Shown here piece after piece: positions 12,383-24,585 of a DNA stretch of 64,000 bases. This DNA is from Wuchereria bancrofti (taxonomy: Eukaryota > Nematoda > Chromadorea > Rhabditida > Onchocercidae). The stretch is taken from positions 5,278,363-5,342,362 of the forward strand of contig SSBO01000009.1 of NCBI GenBank assembly GCA_005281725.1. Direction: 5' to 3'. Position 1 is the stretch's first letter; every line of letters starts with the position of its first letter. A model generated the notes under the pieces. The model was given only the letters and a program-made list of their open reading frames with translations, was not told where the DNA came from and searched no databases. The translations under genes and the position numbers were made by a program.

Positions 12383-14613
12383 AACTTTTAAATAAGAATG
12401 ACAAAATTTGGAGGGAAATGATGATTGGATAGTATGTGAGCATAATTTAACTTTATTTTTTTTAAATTCATTCTCAAACATTTCCCATTTCAAGTGAGTT
12501 TATATGATTTAATGATTTTATTAGCAATTATGACCGAAATCAAAGTAGTATTTCGACAAAAACTGAGTTGTTATGATTATCTTGAGACTTCATCCTCTTT
12601 TTAATTTACTTAAGATTGTAGGTAGCAATAAAAACAGGAAAGATGTGGTAACTGACTGATAAGAATAATAGATCAACGCTGCTAACATGATGCACTTGAA
12701 GTACTCTATCAGTACACGTTGACATTGTTTGATTGCATTAAATTGAGATAACTAAGGCAGGGTAAATGCCAAAGTAGGGTAAATGCACGCTGCACCAGTA
12801 GTTTACTGGTAGTCTAAGAACAGCGATAACGGGAAGACACCGGTTTCGCCATATTTGGCAAATCAATTAGCGCTTTGCCAAATGCTACTTTTTTTATCCA
12901 TGTCCCGAAAATCCCGAATACGCATTTCTTTATTGCCATCCGCCACCATTATTTGCTGATGCAATTGAAAAATATTTCATCACATCGTTTCACTGTTGAG
13001 GTACGAAGTTCAACGTGTGATGTTTTCAAATTGAACCATAGTGAAAGACAATCCTTAAAATGGTTTGAGCTTTTGCGCATTACATTCGTACCAAACAAAA
13101 GCGGTAACATTTAGAAAGATCAGTTTGAAGATAAAAAAGAAATGTTTCACGATGTCTGGACGAGAATCGGAAAAAGGAATTTGAAATACAAGTGACACGT
13201 CAAGCGTTCGACTAGCTCTTCCCAGTACGAGTTTATTCATTTTCCGAGTTAATAAAACACGGGTGAGAAAATTTGTAAAATTGCTGGAATTCTTAAAATC
13301 TTACGAATTGCATAAAAATTCTTTCTAAAGCTATTCTTGAAAGATGCCAATCAAGCTTTCCATTCAACATTTCTTTGAAACATCAATTTCCAAATATCAG
13401 AGATGTAAGTCTAGACGTGGCGATGGTACAAATAGTCTTATTGGTCTGGATAATAGCATTGTCAATACTGCAAGGTTATTTGGCAGTTGGATTCTGCATG
13501 CAATTCCAAAAAGAATCATAATTTCAATATTTACAAGCAAATAATGATTGCATGAAAATAAACAGTTCAGCAATTGTCAGCCACGTTAGCCATATCATAG
13601 AATTTGAGACTCTTTCTCAAGACTCACACAAATTTGAATTTTCTTAATTCGCTGAAAATTATGATAAGAGTTAGAGTATTTGCTTCTCTTATCTTAAATA
13701 ATCATCCATACTACTCTTTATATCGATCACTTTTGTTTTCCATACCCAAATAAATAAAACAGTCCATAAATTGTTCTTGTGTGCCACCTTTAAATTTGCA
13801 AACTTCTAATATAAAGTACTTTTCAGTACATTGTCTATGAAATTTTTTTCTGAGTACACTGTCTATGAAAGCAACATCTTATTTTTTTAATAACACTTTA
13901 TCAAAGAACTAGCAAATTTCTTTCATTTTTATTAATATTTGTACCATGTTGGATTTTTGCATAATAATTTCAAGCATAAGCTATTAATATCTGTCAATAA
14001 ATATGTTAACTAACTAAAAGCGATCTTAATTTTAAGTAGAAAATGAAAAGTTTCATTCCGGTTTTGAATCAGAATTTGTAGAAATAATAATAACCTTACC
14101 ATTGTTGAAAACAATCTGTTTATTTTTTGTTTTGTTTTTCAAATTTTCAGTTCGAAATTATTTCATTAAATTAAAATCAGTTGCAACACAGGAAACTGGG
14201 TGAAAAATATGTGCCTGGTTTACGGTATTTGGTAACTCATAAATAAAATTTTGCCAACTTTTGTTTCTAGAGGAAATGATAGAAATTTTCAAAAAGTTGT
14301 AATATATATTCGACAAGTGGCGAAATAAATTTGATATCTTGAACAATACAATTTTATTAGCAATTTAAGCCTACTCAAACTTCCTCACTTGCATTCAGGT
14401 TCATCCAAAATGAAATATCATTGATAAATTTCACCATATGATTTTCTCATTTTCCACGTTTAAAGCCATCATAGCCTGAAAATTTCGACATTTAACACAA
14501 GAAGAAAATTCATGCACAACTACAATCTTAATTAGGTTACATGGGTGTCAAAACTTCTTCAAATCTATCCAATTCTAACTTTCACATAGACAATGAACTA
14601 CCGGAAAAATCAT

Positions 14614-14637
14614 GTATAACCGCTGCGGCGGTTATAC
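14614..14637. repeat. Perfect 10-bp hairpin, GC-rich for the region
   Basis: GTATAACCGC, a 4-nt loop (TGCG), then GCGGTTATAC. The stem is unusually GC-rich against its AT-rich surroundings. No function assigned. Confidence 0.8.
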
Positions 14638-17600
14638 AACATTATCACCAACGCAGCTGATGTATCTACGATGACTATCATATGTGATACAGAAGCAATC
14701 TTATCAATCCGATTGCACTGCTTGATTAGCAAATCTTGTCTTCAGGATTTTCCGGAAACATTTTATGACTGGCGAAAGTGGAACTGGGAAAAACTGAAGC
14801 ATTGCGCTTGCTTCTTTCGATAAGTCCTGTTTTGTCGTGTTAGAAAACGCTTCCAAATATTGTAATTTTATTTGTTGATTTGATATAATCATTATGGAAG
14901 TTTGTCCATATCAAATTATGACTTTAAAAAGTAAAGTATCCTGTAATATCTTTTGAAAAAATAATGAAGATTTCGAATCTGTTTTAAATGTCATTGAACA
15001 AAATTCCATTAAGATTTCAAACCAAAATGCAATCCATAAATTAATCTTTAATTTCTAATTAATTATTGAATTACTTTATGCTCTTCCTACACCTTTTAGA
15101 CTGGCATGCACTGATAGAAGCTAACTGATATTATTATAAATTTATTTGGACTCTATAAGTCTTCATGTGATAGAAATGTCCTTTTGATCATATCAGATTT
15201 CTCTTCCATTGAATTATGATATTTGAACGTAAACATTCGCTGAAACTCTGTAATATTGTTACCATCAAACGTCAAATAAACACTTTTAGTCGTAATGAAT
15301 ATACTCATTACGAATTAACACTCACTGACTCACTCACATTTATTCATGAGATAAATGAATTTGATTGATTCCTTCCCATATGAGCAAGTTTACTATCCTA
15401 TGGAAAAATTGTCTTATTTTATTTGAGTTAACAGTTCTTTTTATTGAAAATTAAGTTAAAGAAAATTGATAATAAGACGTATCAAAAGGAACCAACAGAA
15501 GTCAAACAAAAAAAGCATTTTACGGAAGAGTGGGAATACCATAATTGTTAAACTATGCCGCACTATTGCTAAAGTTTTTGATAAAGCGACAAAAGCAAGT
15601 TTTTCTTGTTGTTAGAAATGGTTTATTCAATTTATAGATTGAAATAATCATTAAATAAAACTATGAATGCATAGTGAATGATTTCTAACAGTTATAAATG
15701 AGAAAGATTCATGTGAACCTTAATAATTGTCAATAGCAGAAAAGTGGAATTTAAATTGGAAAGAACGTCAGTTACTTTAATATTTTATTTTTACTTCACG
15801 TGTTTTACTGAATTCAACTGATTCTAAAATAAGAACTGATAATCGTTTTAAGACGTATTGTGATCATTAAGGAATTTAAATGTATCTATATCACTTATTA
15901 AGTAGTCAGTGACTGTTGTAAATCAAACTTCATTGTTTACTTTACAGGACAAAGAAAGTTGGTGTAACCAGGGGAATATTTCAATAACATGACGATCTAA
16001 ACATCTTCAAATAAATTCAAAAAATGCTAAAATTAGTAAAAGGTTACGAAAGATAAAATAACAATTATTAATAAGTCATGTAAACTACTAATCTACACGC
16101 AAAATGTCAATAAAATTGATAATTAATAAAACAATATTATGTTTTACATCATACTTGTTCTCAAAAGAATCGTATTTCGCAAGAAGTTTCAAACACAATG
16201 TAACTCATTTGCTTCGAAGCCTTACTGCATCTTCTGTTATGTTTTCTGAAATTACTGCCTGTTCCAACTTTCTAACATGGCAGTATAAAATGACTAATCT
16301 TCATTTCATCTTCTATATCAGATGACTTCATTGTAACAATTTTTATTTGGTAATAATTGAGATAATGAACAAATTCTATGTTTCATTTTAATTCTCAGTT
16401 GGAAATACAAATAATGTATTTAGTTTATAGTGTGTTTATTAACAGAATATTGATGGAGGTGGAAAAGCTGTAAAGAAGGAAAGAAGAAATTGAATGAGAA
16501 CTATTAATGAAGTTGATAAATTTACTTTGCCTCACCTTTCACCATCATATTTCACCGCTCAATTACCGTGGAGCTGCTCTCTTTTCCCTCATCCCTATGG
16601 TTACCGAATCCTCTTTACAACTCATAAATCATTTCATACACTTCATTCCATCATAATTTGTTGTGGCAATTGGAGAAATTCTACTTCGATTGCCATAATT
16701 ATATTCTACAAATAAGGACAGACTTAGGCTTTTTATATCAATTAATATAATTTTGAAATTTACGTCATAAGTTTTTCTCAAAAGATGGCGAATAATTTGC
16801 AATGATTAAAGCAGTTTATTTGTTTTATATTAAAAGAATGTATTATCTTTGAAGATATCTAATGAGTGTAGTGGCATTCTGCATGCTATTCATGTGGAAC
16901 AATTGGAGATTCATATGAAAAAAGTTAATCAACTTAAACTTTGAAAATTTCGACTTCCAAGTAAATATAACTATAGAAATCTGAGGTTGCTTTCCTTTTG
17001 TACCTTTATCATCCATAAGCTCATTTTCAATTCTAAATAAATGGCACTTAATGAGATACTTCAGTTGATGTGTCAACTTAATCTTATCTTGACCTGATGT
17101 ATGTATCTGATGTATAAAATTCTGCATCACACGGAAATCCAGACTTTTGACCATAAATTCAGAAATTTCTGAAATAAATACTTTTTACTGATACCAATGG
17201 TTTAATGTTTTCAATTAAACATAACTTTTGGAAATTTTCGTTTTTGATCCAAGTCGTTTCAAAATGGTTATTTTTAATTTTTTTTCAACTCGAGTTTCAA
17301 GGATTTGATAAATATGTCATGTAATAAATGCTTCAAGGCATGTCGGCATTCTTTTGTCTTCCTTAAGAACTGAATCTATTAAATCACAACTGCAGAATGT
17401 TTAGCTATAGGAAAACTAAATTACCACCGTTAGCCATTTACCTTCTTACCCAACCATCTGTCACAGTATTGATTCTAACTTCAACTAACTGTTTATACTA
17501 CTTTAACTTGATTTCGGCTAGAAAAAATATACTATATCAGGAGCAGTGCTACCCTTCACTTAATGTCGATCTCAATTTTACATGCAACTTTGCAAGTGTC

Positions 17601-19499
17601 TTAATAATTCATCCATTAGCTTATTGTTGCTTTGAATAAATAAATACTTCCACAGTTTGATCCAAAACTGCGCGTACGAATATTACAAGAACTGTCCTAT
17701 TTCTGTTCACGATATTCAAACTGATTGAGTTAAATTATTTTCCTCATTAAACCTTTTCGAAATTAAAGACTCGACCGCACATGTTTTTTGGACAAATATT
17801 GGAAATGTAACGGCTTCATATGAGAAGATAGAAATTCTCTACTTCAGTGTGAAGAGCAAGTAAAAGTGATAAAATGGATAGGATAATGTTCTTGCTAATT
17901 TGCTTCAATCAGAAATCTCTCAGAAAAAACGTTTTATAAATTCTGCCTATTCAATTCTATAAAAGATCTAGTTGTCAACAAATGTACATTTAGAGATTAA
18001 AGTAGTTAGAAAAGAGTTGTTATCTTTGGAGAAAGAACTGATGCGATTGAAATCATTTATTTGCATAATTAGATTTACGTCACCGACGATAACTTCAACT
18101 TCGAACAGCAAAAGAAGATAGTATTTTCAACTTTTTTTGCACTGCCGATGCTGTTGCTGATAACGTCAATGTAGACTCGATAGAACGTAAATGCAAACAT
18201 TTATCGTTTTCAATAAAAGTCCGATTTTCAATCCATTTCCTAATTTTTAATATATCTAAAAATTAAATTTGGTTGTTTCTGGTATAAGCTTACATTGAAA
18301 CAGTTTCAAAATAAAGGAGATATCAGAGGGAGAAAGTATCTTACTAGAAGTCAAAAAAGGGCCAAGTCATTAGAGTTATTACGAGGAATTATTGAGAACT
18401 TTAGATGATGTCTCAAGAAATTAGCCTAATTAGTGGACCAATTTTTGAGAATTATATTTTTGGTTCCTTTGACAGAGATGATGACTTCTATTATGTTTCA
18501 TCCAGATTGCTGGTTTGAATTGAAATACATATGCAAGGGACAAAAAGTTCTTTACGACAATTTATTTGACCATTAAAAATTGAATGCATTTGGTATCAGA
18601 ATACACTCTGTTTAAATGTTAGTGATTAGTCATTCCTAAATTCAGGTGGATTATTTTCCCTGCAATTGTTTTAGTATAATTTATCGTATGACCACAAGTG
18701 GCTCAATAAAAAGACAATTTTATTAAAGTTAGGATTAAAATTAGTGACAGTAATTTGTCTTTCATTGAAGTGAGTGCTTTCTATGCGTGCTAATAAATAA
18801 AATTAAATTTTTTATATACGACGGTTGTTCATCTCAGTTCGTATCCAGCAATGAAATAAAGAAAGAAAGCTCTTTCTTTTTCTTCTACTGAATATTTGCT
18901 TTTCATTTTCAAACTTATTTCTTGACATAAACTACTCTTTAATGACCTACCTATCTATTAAGATTTATCTAACTCGTTAACTTCCACTTTCCGTCTTTCT
19001 TCCTCCAAATTTCTACTTTCTCGTCTGCCATTCTATCGGTTGTCTATTTATCCATAGGTTTATGCAAAATAAGTAATGCAAATAGGCCATGTTCAGTCCA
19101 CTTTCGGTTACTAAAAAAAAAAAAAACAATCAGCACTTGTGGCAAATAGAACCTAACAAACACATTTTGCTATCTTTGTAAGTGTCGATTTCAATGGGTT
19201 TAAGTTATTCATTTCCTGTTCCGAGAAACTTTCCTACTTTTTTTCCGGATAATTACTCTTCTTTCTAATAAAATGTTCTGTCTTTAGCTATTGAACTACT
19301 TATTATTGGGCAATACCTATTCTTTATGTGGTCTTTATGCTAACATTTGAAATAATGGGAAATTTAATGAAATGGTGCAATTCTAGGTTATGTGAAATAT
19401 ATTAATTTGTAAGTCAAACCTGAAATAATAGTAATTTATTTGTTGAAAGAGGCCTTTCTAATCTACCTAGGCCCTAACTTTGTGTATAAATGCGAAGCG

Positions 19500-22400
19500 A
19501 TGGGCTCATGTCAGAGCCAAGAAGCTCAGGAGCAACTTGCTCGGAACAAGGCCATCGAAAAGCAGCTTAACCAGGATAAACGTACTGGCTCTTCAATCGT
19601 CAAATTGCTACTCCTAGGTTGTTATTTCATTTTCTGGATCTCTTTATTGTTTAATTTTTGCAGAAATCGAATTATGATTATTAAGGTTTTACAATATCTA
19701 ATTTAATAATTCTACCTTCTATAACTTAGTATTTTGAAATGAAATTTATTATTTTATTTTGTTATTATTTAAATATTATTAGACAAAAACTTTTATATTG
19801 AAACCAAATTTTGATGGAAACTTGTGAAGCACGAAATTCTAATTAATTTCCATGCGATTCGCTCATAAAATTGCACATTTTATAGGTGTCAGCCTACTAG
19901 TTAGACTGAAATTTTGTTTACTTATAAATACGCAGAAAATACATTAATATATCACAAAAGTATCCCTTCAACTTTTTTGAAATCTTAACTAAGCCCACTC
20001 AACAAAGTCTCAACAAAGGCTATTATTCCGTTAAAAATAATTAAGCATCAAAACTGCTAGAAGTGAAAAGAAATTTCAATGAAACAAACCTTCTTTTGTT
20101 TAAATCTCAAGAAAAAAAATCAATGTTTCGTCATATAAAAGTTACTTCCTGTTTGTTTTTTTCTTCACTTGCAAAAGTCAGACTGAATTCAGAAGCAACT
20201 GGACTCAAAGTCACATACATTCTAAGCTTTTCCAACATACCTTAGCAAACTAAATGAAAAGGATGTCAAAATAGGTCAGACATTGAACATGGAAATCAGT
20301 AATGGTGAAATGTCAATCACCTAGTGTTGCAGTGAGTCAAAAATTTCTTTTTCCTTTTCTCCTCTTTATTGGATGAAAAAATCAATTGCACATTTGCTAG
20401 CTTTGCCTGATATTTATTATTTGATTTTTTTTCAGGAGCCGGTGAATGTGGCAAGTCAACCGTATTAAAACAAATGCAGCATGTTTTAATTTTTCCTTTT
20501 TTTGAGCTATGAACTTTAGCTTGGAGTTTCTATCACAAACAAATTAATAAAATGCTTATTAATTATAAGAACTGAATAAACATGCACAAAATTCTTAACA
20601 ATTATTGCAAATAATTTAAAAGTAGCTTTTATGTTTAGGAATATATACATTTCTAAGAAGTTTTATATGCTCAACAAGTTACAAATTTTCAAATCTTATT
20701 TATGTTTTTTAACAGAAATTTATGTGACTTAAAACAACGGAAATTAAACAAATTATTGTGGTTTGGGTTGAAAAAAACACAAACAAAACCTAGATCTCCA
20801 AAACAAAAATTAGTGATAAATTTGATTTCAAATTTGTGTAGAATTTATATGAATTATTTAGTATGCTGTTTCTCTCTTTGAATGATTCCTCTTGAAGCGC
20901 TTTTAACTTTTAAATAATTCGAAAAGAATCACCCTGATCTATTAGTTTCGAAATCGCAATGTTGAAATATTCTTAGGATTCTTCACAGCAACGGTTTCAC
21001 AGAAGACGAAATCAATGAGCGTAAAGCAGTGGTTTACAATAATACAGTGACATCGATGTATGCAATATTGAAAGCAATGGATAATGTTGTTCATATTTCA
21101 CTCGAGGATCCTTCCAAAGAAGTATAACAGTATTCAATTTTCTTGTAACTTTCAATCCTTATAATGCACCAGTAAGCTTTGATGGTTGACAGTATAAACT
21201 GTTTTCGAAAGCTCAAATTAATCATCTATCAATGTTTTAGCTCCAACAATGGAAGATAAATAAAGTGCTGGTTGATCAAATTTCTAAATCAATTGAACTT
21301 TATTCAGTTCAATATTGGTTGTTGAATTTATTCAATAAGCATAAAAAGGATGGAAAAGGATGAAAAGTTATCATAGTACAATCACAAAGAGGAATTTTAC
21401 AGCCTGAAAAACAAATAGTTTTCCGAGTTGTGGAGGCTGGCGATGAATCTGAACCATTTACCGATGAACTTGCTAAGGCTCTTGTCTCGTTATGGAATGA
21501 TAAAAATGTCCAGAAAGTTGCCGATATGAGAAGCGAATTTCAGCTCAACGACTCTGCAAAATAGTAAATTAATAAGTGATATAATTTAAAATTAAATTTT
21601 ACAAATAACAATTAAGTTGAAAACCTCTAACTCATCGTTTAAATAGTGAATTTCCTATTGAACATTTTATGAATTCATCTCCAGTTGAGTTTATTTGTTT
21701 CAGTTTTCTGAATTCAGTGATGCGAATACATGAACCCGGTTATCGGCCTACAGAACAAGATATTCTGTTTAGTCGCGTAGCAACAACTGGTGTTGTAGAA
21801 GTTAAATTCAAAATAAAAGAGCTCGACTTCAGGTATTTATGATTGAAACGCATATGAATCTAGGATTAGCTCTCTTTTTATTTCTCTCTCTCTCTCTGTC
21901 TCGGTCATTGCACTTTTCACTTTCAAGCGTTATAATATTGAGTTTGACATAATTCCCATTGTTTAAAAAAAAAGAAAGAAAGAATTGATAAAAAAGAAAG
22001 AATTGAAAAAAGTAATTGCTTATGAACAGAGTATTTGATGTTGGTGGACAGAGATCAGAACGCCGTAAATGGATCCACTGCTTTGATAATGTAGAGTCAA
22101 TTATTTTTATTACTGCTGTTAGCGAATATGACCAAGTGCTTTTCGAAGATGAAACCACGGTCAGTTTACAGTGTTAAGTTCAGTGTTAATTTTTTTTGTG
22201 TTTCTTTTTTTATTGTGAAATTGTAGGAAACTGTCGAATATTCATATTTTTTAAGGTGCTAAGGATAATCCCTTTCACATTGATTAAATCTCTTATTAGT
22301 AGCGCTAAATGAACTTTGCAATCCGTTGTTATAAGTTGGTAGTTTGAACTGACCAGACGAATTTAAAGTCCATGTCTCTTTTGAGGAATAATTAATTCAT

Positions 22401-23979
22401 CAAACAATCTTTGGTTCGATTAATAAGTGTTGCAGAATCGCATGATCGAATCGATGCAGCTGTTTTCATCAATTTGTAACAGCACTTGGTTCCTTTCTAC
22501 GGCAATAATTTTATTTTTGAACAAAAAAGATTTATTTGCTGAAAAAATTCAACGTGTCAATATCACCACTGCCTTCCCGGATTATGAAGGTCAACCTTTT
22601 TGCTCTTAGCTCTATAAAACTGAATAATCAAAGAAAAAAAAAATGTAATTTGAGCTAGAAAGCTAGAAGGAGACTTTTCTTTCTATATTTACCACCCGTT
22701 TCGATTCATTAACATTTATATTTTTGATAGTAATGGACGGAAAAATAATGCTTCATTTCCGCAGATAAATTTGTGCAGATTTACTTACAATCTATGTTTT
22801 CCTTTTGCTTAGCGGAAAAAGAATTCTTAAAGCCAAGGCTCCCAAAATTATTTTATTTTTAAAACTGCAATAACTAAATAGAGTGAAGTTGGCTTATAAA
22901 CTGTTGTGACAATGGTTTTGTTGAAAACAAAGATAACATTATTAGGCAATTTTCTTTTTTAATGTAATTCATATGACCTACATTATCATTATGCAGGCTT
23001 ATAGTCTTAGCTACACTTAATAAGTTGCACAGTCTTCCTACTTCACACTTACTCAACTTATAAAATTTAATTAAAATAGAGTCATCTTACTTATTACTTA
23101 GTTGCGTGCATAAAATTTTGCCTATTACATTTTTTAACGAAGGCAATATTCTATTTCTTTTCGACAGAACAAATAAAATCTCCCACACAATTTTCTAAAA
23201 TTGAAAGCTCTTTTTGCGAAGACCTTTTCACATATTTCGAACAGTTTAATTCATAAACTCAAAATATTTAATTACAGCTCTATAAGAAGTGAAATTTGAA
23301 TACCTCACGAAACAGAAAATTCCGACATACTAAAATCTTTTTCTAAACAAATTCCGAAAATTTATTTAATTTCAACAGAAAAATCGAACCACTGAAGCTA
23401 GTTATTGAAAAAAAACTTAGTAAGAAGCCCAACTAATGCAAATGCCCTACAATAATTTTCGTCTTTTCCGCACATTCCTTTTATGGTCTTGCATTCTTTT
23501 GCTCACTCACTATCTTCCCTTCAATGTTAAACAGATGGATCAGTAGCAAAATTTCACTCCGAAGTCTTACCATAAACACTACTTGACAACAAATCTTCCA
23601 GCTTTTAGCATGAGATTTAACAAATGACGTTGTAAGAGAAGATGCTTCAACTACAGCAATTCCAAACCTATGTTCAAAGTGCCAAAATGTCTCTTTGATG
23701 AGCAAAATGATCCAATCCCAGCAGTTGAACCCAAACCTTGATAGAAACTGAAAAGCAAACACGAGTAACATGAAGTAAATGTTTTTAGGTGGTCAGAATT
23801 ACGAAGAAGCAATGAGTTTTATAAAAATGAAATTCAGCGAATTGAACTTAAACCCGGATAAAAAAACGATTTATATGCACGAGACATGTGCAACAGACAC
23901 CAATCAAGTGCAGTTGGTTATAACGAGTGTCATTGACACCATCATACAGAAAAATCTCCAAAAAGCTGGGATGATGTGA
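19500..23979 (+). CDS. Heterotrimeric G-protein alpha subunit, 356 aa
   Basis: Exons 19500-19617, 20436-20478, 20977-21121, 21403-21563, 21704-21832, 22030-22159, 22436-22589, 23789-23979 (1071 nt). G-box motifs: GAGECGKST (P-loop, residues 40-48), Arg180 in SRVATTG (switch I), FDVGGQR with Gln206 (switch II), NKKD (271-274) and TCATD (326-330). The start MGSCQS is chosen because Gly2 and Ser6 fit N-myristoylation and Cys4 fits palmitoylation. The frame is open further upstream to 19440, but that would remove the lipidation site. The C-terminus is KNLQKAGMM; the cysteine four residues from the end, modified by pertussis toxin in Gi/Go, is absent. It belongs to the nematode GPA expansion, and I cannot fix the ortholog. 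Exon 2 must be joined with a GC donor (20479-20480) to give KQMQILH. The last intron is 1.2 kb. AATAAA is at 24050. Confidence 0.93.
21881..22015. repeat. Simple repeats in a G-alpha intron
   Basis: A (CT)n run near 21883-21902 and a purine-rich AAAGAAAG region near 21965-22015, both inside the intron between exons 5 and 6. Confidence 0.8.
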
Positions 23980-24585
23980 TTAAAAGACTATTGGATTCCA
24001 ATTTCCCTTTGTTTTTGCTGACCTAAGTATTGTGATGATATATTTTGTAAATAAATAGTAATTTCGCTTATAAAAAGACACGTCAATTTTAACTCCTAAA
24101 GCTTTAAAATCTTTTCATCAATATTATTGATGAATCCTACGTCTATGCCTCCATAGGATCTACGAAATAAATTTCAAAGATTACACCAAATATTTCATGA
24201 CGAGTGCGAACTAACGTTAAACTCTTTTGAACTACTGATTATTATATTCATAACTATCAGTCAGTTTGTTACCATTGATTCCAGAACTTCTTGGGAATTT
24301 TCAACCTCTAAAACTAAAAGCTTAACAACTGAAAGTTTTTCCCCGACTGACTGCCTGAACAAAAAACATGAAAGTTTTGCGACATGCGATCTTCTTTCCA
24401 TTGTTTTGGCTCAAATCTAAATTCATCATTATGGCGACTTTATTAATTTGTTGAGTACGACGAGAAACTCATAAAACAAACAAACAAAGAGAAAAAAAGC
24501 ATTTGAAATCGAGTGATTATTTCACTGAGTGTTTCAAATCGTCTCCAATACATACAGTCGCATATTTCATCTAACTTTAGATTCC
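23980..24585. other. Convergent 3' intergenic interval
   Basis: About 600 bp between the stop codons of G-alpha (+) and the RSL1D1-like gene (-). It contains a poly(A)-signal match AATAAA on the plus strand at 24050-24055, 71 nt after the G-alpha stop. No other feature seen. Confidence 0.7.

Larger units (their letters stand above)
10430..19499. other. 9 kb gene-poor AT-rich interval
   Basis: No gene I can support. Short ORFs at 12875-13114, 13344-13544, 14704-14892, 16104-16325, 16494-16715 and 17397-17639 were read and none shows a known domain, codon pattern or splice partner. The interval holds a (TA)n run at about 12360-12382, a perfect hairpin at 14614-14637, short homopolymers and long AT-rich stretches. 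Distal regulatory DNA for the sulfotransferase or G-alpha gene is possible, but nothing in the sequence shows it. Confidence 0.55.

Noticed and set aside
12875..13544. Two ORFs (79 and 66 codons) with less AT-biased residues
   Set aside because: Some stretches look protein-like (for example HRFTVEVRSS; GLDNSIVNTARLFGSW, which faintly recalls a transporter loop), but I found no flanking exons in phase and no convincing family. A decayed gene fragment is possible.
23481..23771. 96-codon minus-strand ORF inside the last G-alpha intron
   Set aside because: Hydrophobic, no recognisable domain, no neighbouring exons; treated as chance.
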